From: an uncultured Clostridia bacterium
Lineage (GTDB): Bacteria > Bacillota > Clostridia > Christensenellales > Aristaeellaceae
Assembly (NCBI GenBank): GCA_934621485.1
Contig: CAKTUS010000022.1
Coordinates: forward strand, 1 to 34,742
Direction of reading: 5' to 3'
DNA: 34,742 nucleotides
Position 1 is the stretch's first letter. Each line of letters begins with the position of its first letter. Shown here in pieces: positions 14,451 to 22,383 of this stretch. The position numbers and the translations under genes are program-made. Below the pieces are notes generated by a model, which was not told the origin of the DNA, made no database searches, and worked only from the letters and a program-made list of their open reading frames with translations.

Positions 14451-15857
14451 TTGAAACGTGAACCCGTTTTTGTAACGCCTGAAGAACAGCGGGAGCAGGA
14501 AAAAGCGGCTCAGGCCGTGCGGGAAATGCCAAACCGGCCCCGCAGCTTCCATATTGTCACCTACGGCTGCCAGATGAACGCCCACGACAGCGAAAAGCTG
14601 GCGGGCATGCTTGGTGACATGGGCATGACCGAGGCTGACGATCGCCGCAACGCAGACTTCGTGCTGTTCAACACCTGCTGTATTCGCGACAACGCCGAAC
14701 GGCGTGCCCTGGGCAATGTAACCTGGCTGAAGGAACTGAAAAAGGAAAAGCCGCATTTGCTCATTGGCGTATGCGGCTGTATGGTGCAGCAGCCCCAAAT
14801 GGCGGAAAAGATTCTGCGTCAGTATCGCTTCATCGATTTGGCCTTTGGTACCCACAATTTGCATAAACTGCCCTCGCTGCTTTTGAACCTGCTGACGGGC
14901 AAGAGCCGGGTGGTGAGCATCACCGATCAGGAAACCCTGATTGCGGAAGGATTGCCCGTGAAACGGCTGAATGATCATCATGCCTACATAACCATCATGT
15001 ATGGCTGCGACAACTTTTGCTCCTACTGCATTGTGCCCTATGTGCGAGGCCGGGAACGTTCCCGGCGTATGGATGACATTTTGCGCGAAGCCGAGGGGCT
15101 GTTGCAGAACGGCGTGAAGGAAATCATGCTGCTGGGTCAAAATGTGAACAGCTACGGAAACGGCTCGGAAAACGGCGAAAGCTTTCCCAGGCTGCTGCGG
15201 GCTCTGGATGAGATGGGCGTGCCCCGCATACGCTTCATGACCTCTCACCCTAAGGACCTGAGCGACGAACTGATTGACGTGATGGCGGCCGGCAAGCACA
15301 TTTGCAACCATCTGCACCTGCCCGTACAAAGCGGTAATAACGAAATTCTGCGGCTGATGAACCGGCGCTATACCCGTGATGAGTATCTGCGCAAGGTGGA
15401 AAAACTGCGCGCCGCCGTGCCGGATATCGGCCTGACTACCGATTTGATCGTCAGCTTCCCCGGGGAAACGGAAAGCCAGTTTGAAGATACCTGCTCCCTG
15501 GTGGAGCAGGTAGGCTACGATGCGGCGTTCACCTTCATTTACTCGCCGCGAGAGGGTACCAGAGCAGCCCAGATGGACGGCCGTATTCCTGCGGACGAAT
15601 CCACCCGCCGCATTGAAAAGCTGATTGCGCAGGTGGAGGCTTCAACGGCCAGGGTGCATGAAAGCATGATTGGCAGGCGGGAAATGGTGCTGGTGGAGGG
15701 GCTGTCCAAGCGCGACCCCAGCAAGGTTTCCGGCAAGGGAACGCGCAACATTACCGTTACGCTGGACGGAAGTACAGAGGACATTGGCAAAATCATTCCC
15801 GTAACCATTACCTCCGCAGCGGTCAATACTCTGCGGGGCGAAAGAACAGAAAGGTGA
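14451..15857 (+). CDS. miaB: tRNA-2-methylthio-N6-dimethylallyladenosine synthase MiaB
   Basis: 468 residues; adds the 2-methylthio group to i6A37 of tRNAs. The N-terminal methylthiotransferase domain has the auxiliary-cluster cysteines C40 (TYGCQMN), C76 (NTCCIRD) and C110 (GVCGCM). The radical SAM cluster is C186-x3-C190-x2-C193 (YGCDNFCSYCIVPYVRGRE), and a C-terminal TRAM domain follows (about 400-462). The start is a TTG at 14451 with AAGGAAAGGA at 14431-14440. Its substrate is made by MiaA, encoded 5.6 kb downstream in this window. The stop overlaps the possible GTG start of the next gene, so miaB and the YlbF-family gene are coupled, as miaB (ymcB) and ymcA are adjacent in Bacillus. Confidence 0.96.
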   Translation: MKREPVFVTPEEQREQEKAAQAVREMPNRPRSFHIVTYGCQMNAHDSEKLAGMLGDMGMTEADDRRNADFVLFNTCCIRDNAERRALGNVTWLKELKKEKPHLLIGVCGCMVQQPQMAEKILRQYRFIDLAFGTHNLHKLPSLLLNLLTGKSRVVSITDQETLIAEGLPVKRLNDHHAYITIMYGCDNFCSYCIVPYVRGRERSRRMDDILREAEGLLQNGVKEIMLLGQNVNSYGNGSENGESFPRLLRALDEMGVPRIRFMTSHPKDLSDELIDVMAAGKHICNHLHLPVQSGNNEILRLMNRRYTRDEYLRKVEKLRAAVPDIGLTTDLIVSFPGETESQFEDTCSLVEQVGYDAAFTFIYSPREGTRAAQMDGRIPADESTRRIEKLIAQVEASTARVHESMIGRREMVLVEGLSKRDPSKVSGKGTRNITVTLDGSTEDIGKIIPVTITSAAVNTLRGERTER

Positions 15858-15865
15858 GAAAACAG

Positions 15866-16273
15866 ATGGAAAAGGTGCTTAATCAGGCGGAAATGCTGGC
15901 GGAAGCCATTTTGGAGAGCGAAGAGTATATTGCCATGCGGCTGGCCGAGCAGGAAGCCATGAAGGATGAAAAGGCCAATCAGCTGATTGCGGCTTACACG
16001 GAAAAACGTCAGGTTGTGGAAAAACTGCTGTCAGATCCCAATCTGGATCACGGTAAGCTGGCTGAGGCAGGCGAAGAACTGGAAAATGTGGAGCACGCCA
16101 TCGACGAAAACGCGGTGCTTAACAAAATGCGCCAGACCAACGACGCTTTCACCAACATGATGAAAAAGGTGAACAGCATCATTCGTTATGTGGTTACCGG
16201 CGAAAAGGAAGAGGAAGAGGGCTGCTCCGGCTCCTGCGACAGCTGCGGCTGCGGTTGCGGCCATCATCACTGA
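15866..16273 (+). CDS. YlbF/YmcA-family protein with Cys/His-rich C-terminal tail
   Basis: 135 residues from ATG 15866, preferred because AAGGTGAG sits at 15851-15858; a GTG at 15854 overlapping the miaB stop is the alternative. It is an all-helical protein of the YlbF/YmcA (Com_YlbF) family. In Bacillus, YlbF, YmcA and YaaT form the Ric complex, which carries [4Fe-4S] clusters and steers RNase Y-dependent mRNA maturation. The position directly after miaB matches ymcA. The tail (residues 120-135) has C120, C124, C127, C129 and C131 and ends in three histidines after an acidic stretch. This looks like a metal- or Fe-S-binding extension. I cannot tell whether it is the YmcA or the YlbF orthologue. 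Confidence 0.85.
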   Translation: MEKVLNQAEMLAEAILESEEYIAMRLAEQEAMKDEKANQLIAAYTEKRQVVEKLLSDPNLDHGKLAEAGEELENVEHAIDENAVLNKMRQTNDAFTNMMKKVNSIIRYVVTGEKEEEEGCSGSCDSCGCGCGHHH

Positions 16274-16353
16274 GAAGCAAGAACCGGAGCGCAAATGAGA
16301 GAGAGGATAAGCCCCTCTCAGCAGACTGTCGAAAAACCCTTTTCGGGAGTTGG

Positions 16354-16435
16354 CAGAGGGGCGCAGTCCCTCTGACTGGATTCGTATCGACCGGTTTTGC
16401 CGGTCGGGCGGGAAGTTCTCGGCTTTGCCGAAAAC
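16354..16435 (+). repeat. Direct repeat module, first copy
   Basis: It begins with a CAGAGGG...CCCTCTG hairpin, then a CGACCGG-loop-CCGGTCG hairpin (16388-16394 / 16400-16406), and ends GCCGAAAAC. The second copy at 16667-16752 shows the same order with substitutions. Confidence 0.7.
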
Positions 16436-16520
16436 ATTCCTCCGGTTCTTTGGCAGAAAGGCTCGTCAGACGGCGATCTTTTCTGCGAGGGACGCGCTTT
16501 GCCACTCCTGTGGCGTAAGT

Positions 16521-16597
16521 CTTGCTGCGCAAGGCTGCCGAACCTGGCGTATACGTCGCCGGATTCGGAATGAAAATCGGAGGGCCGCGGCCCTCCG
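16521..16597 (+). repeat. Interspersed repeat element, copy A (reverse orientation relative to copies B and C)
   Basis: 77 nt that align with the reverse complement of 32642-32719 with one gap and about three-quarters or more identity by eye. It ends in a CGGAGGGC/GCCCTCCG hairpin (16578-16585 / 16590-16597). Confidence 0.75.
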
Positions 16598-16666
16598 GGG
16601 CTTTTCGACGGCCCGGCGAGTGGGGGCGCCTCTCTCATAAGGGTGAAAAGCTCCTTGAGGAGTCGT

Positions 16667-16752
16667 CAGAGGAGTCGCAGTCCCTCTGGCGAGAGTTGTC
16701 CTCGACCGGCTTTGCCGGGCGGGGAGTTTGTGCCGACAGACTCTGGCAAAAC
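16667..16752 (+). repeat. Direct repeat module, second copy
   Basis: Partner of 16354-16435. Shared landmarks: CAGAGG...CGCAGTCCCTCTG, TCGACCGG.TTTGCCGG and GGCAAAAC/GCCGAAAAC ends. A CTCTG/CAGAG hairpin follows directly. Confidence 0.7.
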
Positions 16753-16809
16753 AGAGCGCGCGGCCAGTTTTTTTGACAAGAGGAAGGGCATACGAAAGGG
16801 GCGGGCATA

Positions 16810-19410
16810 TTGGCAGGCACTGTGACCCCCATGATGCAGCAGTATCTGGAACAAAAGCAGCAGTACCAGGATTGTATCCTGTTTTTTCGTTTGGGCGATT
16901 TTTATGAAATGTTCTACGACGATGCAAAGCTGGCGTCCAAGGAACTGGAACTGACGCTTACCGGCAAGGACTGCGGCCTGGATGAGCGGGCCCCCATGTG
17001 CGGCGTGCCCTACCATGCGGCATCCACCTACATTGCCCGGCTTATTGAAAAGGGGTACAAGGTAGCCATTTGCGAGCAGCTTACCGACCCGGCGCTCAGT
17101 AAGGGACTGGTGGAACGGGGCGTCATTCGCATCGTTACCCCCGGTACGGTGGTAGACCCGGCTCTGCTGGATGAAAAAAGCGCCAGCTATGTGCTGTGCG
17201 TTGCTTTTTCCGGCCGCGCCGCCGCACTGGCCTATGCGGATGTGAGCACCGGCGAGCTGGTGGTGCATCAGCTGATGGATTACGACCGCACCCTACGGGA
17301 CGAATTGATGCGGATTCGCCCGCATGAAATTGTCACCAACGCCCTGGACAAGCTGAAAGCCTATTTAAGCGAGGATATCAGCTGTTCTCAACTGGACGAA
17401 CGCGCTTTTCAGAAGAAAAATGCGGTGCAGGCTATTCTGAACCACTTTCAGGTGGGCAGCCTGGGAGCGCTGGGCCTGGACGAGCGGGAAAAGCGCTATC
17501 TGGCCGCCGGAGCGCTGCTTACGTATTTGAGCGACACCCAGCGTAATACCTTGTGCCACATCACCCAGCTCACCATCTATCAGGGCGCGCAAACCATGTT
17601 CCTGGACCGCATGACCCGCCATAACCTGGAGCTGACGGAAAGCCTGCGCACCGGCGAGCGTCGGGGGTCTTTGCTGTGGCTATTGGATCAAACCCGCACA
17701 GCCATGGGGGCGCGCCTGTTGCGTTCCTGGGTGGAAAACCCCATGATTGACCGGACGGCCATTCAAACCCGTCTGGATGCGGTGGAAGCCCTGAAGGATT
17801 GCTATGTGCAGGCCGAGGAAGTGGCCATGGCGCTGGAAAACGTTGCGGATATGGAACGGCTGCTGGGCAAAATCAGTTACAACAGCCTGACGGCCCGGGA
17901 CTGTCTGGCGCTGTTGCGTTCCTTGCAGGCCGTAGGCCCGGTCAAGGAGCAGCTGAGCGCTTTTGAGAGCGTGCCGGTGCAGGCGCTGGCCCATACGTTA
18001 TCGCCTCTTACCAGCCTGTGCGATTTGTTGGAAAGAGCCGTCAACCCGGACGCGCCTCTGCTGCTTTCCGACGGCAACGTTATTCGCGACGGCTACAGCG
18101 CGGAGCTGGACGAATACCGGGAAGCCATGGTAAACGGCAAGCAATGGGTGCTGGATATGGAGGCCGCCGAGCGTCAGGAAACCGGTATCAAAAACCTGCG
18201 CATCCAGTATAACCGGGTGTTTGGCTATTACATTGAGGTTACCAAGAGCTATCTGGACCAGGTGCCTCTGCGCTACACCCGCCGGCAAACCCTGGCCAAC
18301 GCCGAGCGCTTCATCACCCCGGAGCTTCAGGAGATTGAGCGCAAGATCGTCAACGCGCAGCAAATGTCTCTGGCTTTGGAGGCTTCGCTGTTTACGGAGG
18401 TGCGCAACGCCATCGCCGCCGAAATCAGCGCAATTCAGCAAAATGCGCTGGCCCTGAAAACGGCGGATGCACTGCTTTCCCTGGCCACAGTTGCCAGAGA
18501 ATACAACTATGTGAAGCCCACCCTGAATGAAAGCGGGGTTTTACGCATTGCGGAGGGCCGCCACCCCATTGTGGAGCGCACGGTAACCGACGCTCCCTTT
18601 GTGCCCAACGACGTCACCATGGATACCGACGAAAACCGCATGCTCATCATTACGGGTCCCAATATGGCCGGTAAAAGCACCTATATGCGTCAGGTGGCCA
18701 TCATTACCCTGATGGCGCACATTGGCAGCTTTGTGCCTGCGACAGAGGCCGATATCAGCCTTTGCGACCGCATCTTTACCCGGATTGGCGCATCGGACGA
18801 CCTGGCGGGCGGCCAGAGCACCTTCATGGTGGAAATGACGGAAACCGCCGCCATTTTGCGAAGCGCCACCGCAAAATCGCTGGTCATTCTGGATGAAATC
18901 GGCCGCGGCACCAGTACCTTTGACGGCTTGGCCATTGCCTGGGCCGTGGTGGAATACCTGTTGGATCAAAAGCACATCGGCGCAAAAACGCTGTTCGCCA
19001 CGCACTATCATGAACTGAGCGAATTGGAAGGCCGTTTCCCGGGAGTCAAAAACTACTGCATCACCGTGATGGAGCATGGGGAAGACGTGATTTTCCTGCG
19101 CAAGATTATTCCCGGCGGGGCGGATAAGAGCTACGGCGTTCACGTGGCCCGTTTGGCGGGAATCCCCGCGCCGGTGGTGGCGCGGGCTCATGAAATTCAG
19201 GCCCGGCTGGAGGTCAGCGATATCAATCAGGAAACCATTTCATCCAACATTTTGGAAAAGAAAAAGAAGGAAGCCAAACAGGTGGACCTGTTTCACATGG
19301 CGCAGGACGACTTGATTGAAGAAATTCAAAACCTGGATGTGCTTTCGATTACCCCTATGGACGCGCTGAATATTCTGTTCCGGATTCGGGAAAAAGCGCG
19401 CAAGCTGTAA
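16810..19410 (+). CDS. mutS: DNA mismatch repair protein MutS
   Basis: 866 residues, full length for MutS1. The N-terminal mismatch-recognition domain shows GDFYEMF (F31 and E33, the Phe-x-Glu wedge). Connector, lever and clamp regions follow, and the C-terminal ATPase has Walker A TGPNMAGKST (about 615-625), the Walker B region VILDEIGRGTSTFDG (about 694-706) and the dimer helix. It recognises mismatches and recruits MutL, encoded 9 nt downstream. The start is taken as TTG 16810 with AAAGGGG at 16795-16801; ATG 16831 (MMQQYLEQK) is a possible later start, but family N-termini favour the TTG. The upstream region is the hairpin-rich repeat, so the promoter is unclear. Confidence 0.97.
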   Translation: MAGTVTPMMQQYLEQKQQYQDCILFFRLGDFYEMFYDDAKLASKELELTLTGKDCGLDERAPMCGVPYHAASTYIARLIEKGYKVAICEQLTDPALSKGLVERGVIRIVTPGTVVDPALLDEKSASYVLCVAFSGRAAALAYADVSTGELVVHQLMDYDRTLRDELMRIRPHEIVTNALDKLKAYLSEDISCSQLDERAFQKKNAVQAILNHFQVGSLGALGLDEREKRYLAAGALLTYLSDTQRNTLCHITQLTIYQGAQTMFLDRMTRHNLELTESLRTGERRGSLLWLLDQTRTAMGARLLRSWVENPMIDRTAIQTRLDAVEALKDCYVQAEEVAMALENVADMERLLGKISYNSLTARDCLALLRSLQAVGPVKEQLSAFESVPVQALAHTLSPLTSLCDLLERAVNPDAPLLLSDGNVIRDGYSAELDEYREAMVNGKQWVLDMEAAERQETGIKNLRIQYNRVFGYYIEVTKSYLDQVPLRYTRRQTLANAERFITPELQEIERKIVNAQQMSLALEASLFTEVRNAIAAEISAIQQNALALKTADALLSLATVAREYNYVKPTLNESGVLRIAEGRHPIVERTVTDAPFVPNDVTMDTDENRMLIITGPNMAGKSTYMRQVAIITLMAHIGSFVPATEADISLCDRIFTRIGASDDLAGGQSTFMVEMTETAAILRSATAKSLVILDEIGRGTSTFDGLAIAWAVVEYLLDQKHIGAKTLFATHYHELSELEGRFPGVKNYCITVMEHGEDVIFLRKIIPGGADKSYGVHVARLAGIPAPVVARAHEIQARLEVSDINQETISSNILEKKKKEAKQVDLFHMAQDDLIEEIQNLDVLSITPMDALNILFRIREKARKL

Positions 19411-19419
19411 GGAGGAACC

Positions 19420-21432
19420 ATGGCTGCCATTTGTAAGCTGCCAAGCGAAATCATCGGCCAGATTGCCGCGGGCGAGGTGGTAGAGCGCCCGGCCTCCGCG
19501 GTAAAGGAACTGGTGGAAAACAGTATCGACGCCGGGGCCAGGAACATTACCGTGGAGCTGCGGGAGGGCGGCATTGAATACCTGCGCGTCAGCGACAACG
19601 GCAAGGGGATTCCTGCGGAGCAAATTCGCCTGGCCTTTGAGCGCCATGCCACCAGCAAGATTTCCCGGGTCCAGGATTTGTACGACATTCATACCCTGGG
19701 CTTCCGCGGCGAAGCGTTAGCCTCCATTGCGGCGGTTGCCCGCGTTACCTGCACCACCCGCACTCAGGATGCGGATTTTGGCACCCGCGCCGTGATCGAG
19801 GCGGGAGAGTTTACCGACATCCGTCAGGCGGCGTCACCGGTAGGCACCGCCATTGTGGTGGAAAAGCTGTTTGCCAACGCGCCGGTTCGTTTGAAATTTC
19901 TCAAAAAACCGTCGGTGGAAACGGCTGCCGTATCGGATTATATGCTTCGGTTGATTCTATCGCACCCGGACATCGCCTTCCGCTTTGTGGCGCAGGGCAA
20001 AACGTTGTATCATTCTGCCGGGGACGGCAGCCTGGAATCGGCTTTGTTTTGCGTGTACGGCCGCGACGCCTTCAAGCAGATGAAGAAGGTGGAAGGACAC
20101 ATGAACGGAGTGGCGCTTTCCGGCTATGTGGGCGTGGGGGAGTTGTCCCGGGGGAATCGCCAGCAGCAAAGCTTTTTTGTAAACGGGCGTTATTTTCGCA
20201 GCGGACTTCTGAGCCGGGCGGTGGAAAACGCCTGTCAGGGCCGGGTGATGATCGGCCGTTTTCCCATGTGCGCCTTGTATTTGGAGATGCCTTATCAGCA
20301 GGTGGACGTAAACGTGCATCCGAACAAGCTGGAGGTGCGCTTTCAGAACGAACCGGGCGTATCGGCTGCTGTGGAGGCGTTGGTGCGCGATACGGTGCAC
20401 AGTGACCGGCTGGGAGCTGCGCTCCGGCAGCCGGAGCAGCCGCAGGCTTCTGCGCCGCCTGTACGGGAAAGCCATTTTGACGTGGTACAGCTGGCTCCGG
20501 CAGAGCCCCGGCAGGAAAAACCTCCGGAAACCGCCCCCGTTTCGCTCGGGGAACCGACGCCCGCGGCCCCTCCGAAGACGGCGGAAACCGATGAGGAACT
20601 GGCCATTGCAAAGCTTCAGCCGGTTGTGATTCCGCCGCGGCCCAATCCGGTGGTCCGGGAAACCGCCGCGCCTGTCGCTGTGGCGGCGGCGATGCTTCGG
20701 CAGCCTATTCAGACCGGCTCTTTGCCAAACAAGCCGGACCACTCAAAGTCCTTGCAGCCCGTTTGGCCGATTCGGCCCGCTGCATCCGGAGAAACGCCGG
20801 CTCCTGCTCAGAGTGCGGAAGAACAGCTGATCCTGACGGAAGAACTTTCGGAAAAAGCGCCGCTGCAACTGGTGGGGATTGTTTTTGATACCTACTGGAT
20901 TTTTCAGTTGGGCGACAGGCTGCTGCTGGTGGACCAGCACGCGGCGCATGAACGCATGCTGTACGACCGTATGATGAAGCTGTATGAAAACCAGCGGATT
21001 TCTCAAACGCTGCTCTCGCCGCAGCTGGTGCGCCTGACGGCCTATGATGTGGCGCAGCTTGAAGAATACGCCCCGCTGCTTCGGGACGCCGGCTTTGAGA
21101 TAGAGCCCTTTGACGAAACCTGTGTGGCGGTGCATGCCATTCCCACCTTGTTTGGGGAAAATGAGTCCCCGCGCGATTTGCTGCTGGAGGCGCTGGCTCA
21201 ATGCCAGGAAGGCCGGGGACAGCTTACCCGGGAACGGATGCAGCGCCGGGTGGCGCAAATGGCCTGCAAGCATGCCATCAAGGGCGGCGACCGCCTGAAC
21301 CGGCAGGAAATGGAAGGCTTTTTGCAGGAAATGCTGAAAAGCGACGCCCTGCCGAACTGCCCTCACGGGCGGCCCATTGTGGTAGAAGTGAGCCGCTATG
21401 CGCTGGAAAAGCGCTTCAAGCGGATTCAGTAA
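19420..21432 (+). CDS. mutL: DNA mismatch repair protein MutL (endonuclease type)
   Basis: 670 residues. The N-terminal GHKL ATPase has AAGEVVERPASAVKELVENSIDAGA and DNGKGI and GFRGEAL motifs. The linker (about 325-465) is Pro/Ala/Glu-rich, and a C-terminal dimerisation/nuclease domain follows. Nuclease motifs: DQHA-x2-E at 505-511 with aspartate (D516) where the usual final glutamate stands, ACKHAIKGGDRLN near 614-626 and CPHGRPIVVE near the C-terminus. These mark the nicking-endonuclease class found in bacteria without MutH. The ribosome binding site AAGGAGG immediately precedes ATG 19420, and the gene is coupled to mutS by a 9-nt gap. MutL nicks the new strand after MutS signalling, by family knowledge. 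Confidence 0.96.
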   Translation: MAAICKLPSEIIGQIAAGEVVERPASAVKELVENSIDAGARNITVELREGGIEYLRVSDNGKGIPAEQIRLAFERHATSKISRVQDLYDIHTLGFRGEALASIAAVARVTCTTRTQDADFGTRAVIEAGEFTDIRQAASPVGTAIVVEKLFANAPVRLKFLKKPSVETAAVSDYMLRLILSHPDIAFRFVAQGKTLYHSAGDGSLESALFCVYGRDAFKQMKKVEGHMNGVALSGYVGVGELSRGNRQQQSFFVNGRYFRSGLLSRAVENACQGRVMIGRFPMCALYLEMPYQQVDVNVHPNKLEVRFQNEPGVSAAVEALVRDTVHSDRLGAALRQPEQPQASAPPVRESHFDVVQLAPAEPRQEKPPETAPVSLGEPTPAAPPKTAETDEELAIAKLQPVVIPPRPNPVVRETAAPVAVAAAMLRQPIQTGSLPNKPDHSKSLQPVWPIRPAASGETPAPAQSAEEQLILTEELSEKAPLQLVGIVFDTYWIFQLGDRLLLVDQHAAHERMLYDRMMKLYENQRISQTLLSPQLVRLTAYDVAQLEEYAPLLRDAGFEIEPFDETCVAVHAIPTLFGENESPRDLLLEALAQCQEGRGQLTRERMQRRVAQMACKHAIKGGDRLNRQEMEGFLQEMLKSDALPNCPHGRPIVVEVSRYALEKRFKRIQ

Positions 21433-21444
21433 GGAGCAATCAGC

Positions 21445-22383
21445 TTGACCAAGCCTAAAGTATTGGCCGTGACCGGCGCTACCGCCAGCGGCAAAAGCGC
21501 CCTGGCTCTTGATGTGGCCAAAGCGTTGGACGGAGAGATTATCTGCATGGACTCCATGCAGATTTATCGCCGCATGGATATCGGCACCGCGAAGCCGACG
21601 GCCCGGGAGCGCGCCGCCGTTCCTCATCATATGCTGGATTTTTTGGAGCCTACAGAGACCTATGCTGTAGCCGATTACGCCAGGGATGCGGAAAACGCGG
21701 TTCGCGACGTGCTGAGCCGGGGGAAAACGCCCATTCTGGTGGGCGGTACCGGGCTATATCTGAAGGCGCTGATGCACGGCATGGAACTGGGCGGAGCAGG
21801 CAGCGACGAGGCGCTGCGGGAGAAGCTGAACCGGGAGGCGTTAGAGCCCGGAGGAAAGGAGCGCCTGCATGAACGTTTGGCGCAGGCAGACCCGCAAACC
21901 GCCGCCAGGCTGCATCCTAACGATGTGCGCAGGGTGATTCGCGCCCTTGAGGTATTCCATCTTACGGGCGTTCCGTTAAGCCGGCAGAATCAACGGCAGG
22001 GCGAAGGCGCGTTTGATGTGCTGCCGCTGGCCATTGATATGCCGCGGGAGGAACTGTATAAGCGGCTGGAAAGCCGGGTGCAGGCCATGATGGCCGCCGG
22101 ATTGCCCGGCGAGGTAAAAGCGCTGCTGGACAGCGGCGTTACGGCTGATTGCCAGTCCATGCAGGGCATCGGCTATAAGGAACTGATTCCGGCCATACGG
22201 CACGGAGGTTCGCTGGAAACGGCGGCATGGGAGATCATCATTCACACCAGGCATTATGCCAAGCGTCAAAACACCTGGCTGCGGGCCGAGCCGCTAACCT
22301 GCTGGCTGGACGCCCGAAACCGTTTATACAGCCAGGCCATGGAGAAAATAGAGGCGTTTTGGAAAGGAACGATGAAACAGTGA
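21445..22383 (+). CDS. miaA: tRNA dimethylallyltransferase MiaA
   Basis: 312 residues; transfers dimethylallyl from DMAPP to A37 of tRNAs reading UNN codons, making the i6A substrate of MiaB (14451-15857). Seen: P-loop GATASGKS (11-18), the substrate segment DSMQIYRRMDIGTAKPT (36-52), GGTGLYLKAL (about 99-108), QGIGYKEL and the C-terminal TRHYAKRQNTWLR (about 270-282). The start is TTG 21445 with AAGGAG at 21431-21436. The stop codon overlaps the start of the next gene. In Bacillus hfq follows miaA; here it does not. Confidence 0.96.
   Translation: MTKPKVLAVTGATASGKSALALDVAKALDGEIICMDSMQIYRRMDIGTAKPTARERAAVPHHMLDFLEPTETYAVADYARDAENAVRDVLSRGKTPILVGGTGLYLKALMHGMELGGAGSDEALREKLNREALEPGGKERLHERLAQADPQTAARLHPNDVRRVIRALEVFHLTGVPLSRQNQRQGEGAFDVLPLAIDMPREELYKRLESRVQAMMAAGLPGEVKALLDSGVTADCQSMQGIGYKELIPAIRHGGSLETAAWEIIIHTRHYAKRQNTWLRAEPLTCWLDARNRLYSQAMEKIEAFWKGTMKQ

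Larger units (their letters stand above)
16274..16809 (+). repeat. Hairpin-rich mosaic intergenic repeat region (copy A)
   Basis: 536 nt without a gene but full of hairpins. It contains GAGAGG/CCTCTC arms just after the ylbF-family stop (16301-16306 / 16314-16319), two direct copies of an ~85-nt module (16354-16435 and 16667-16752), and two segments (16452-16503 and 16521-16597) that recur, reverse-complemented and in the same relative order, at 32915-32966 and 32642-32719. Open frames across it in all phases are low-quality. A TTGACA at 16773-16778 has no matching -10, so the mutS promoter is not identified. Confidence 0.75.

Noticed and set aside
13248..15329. Very long minus-strand open frames opposite rng/miaB (also opposite hydA at 6016-8010 and hydB at 4117-5358).
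   Set aside because: They are rich in His/Ala/Gln in the manner of antisense shadows of GC-rich genes, lack ribosome binding sites and lie opposite well-identified genes.
16255..16776. Several short open frames on both strands in the mutS upstream region.
   Set aside because: Arg/Ser/Pro-rich products without ribosome binding sites, overlapping one another across repeated hairpins.
16773..16778. TTGACA as the -35 of a mutS promoter.
   Set aside because: No acceptable -10 hexamer at 16-19 bp downstream; the sequence there is the GC-rich ribosome binding region.
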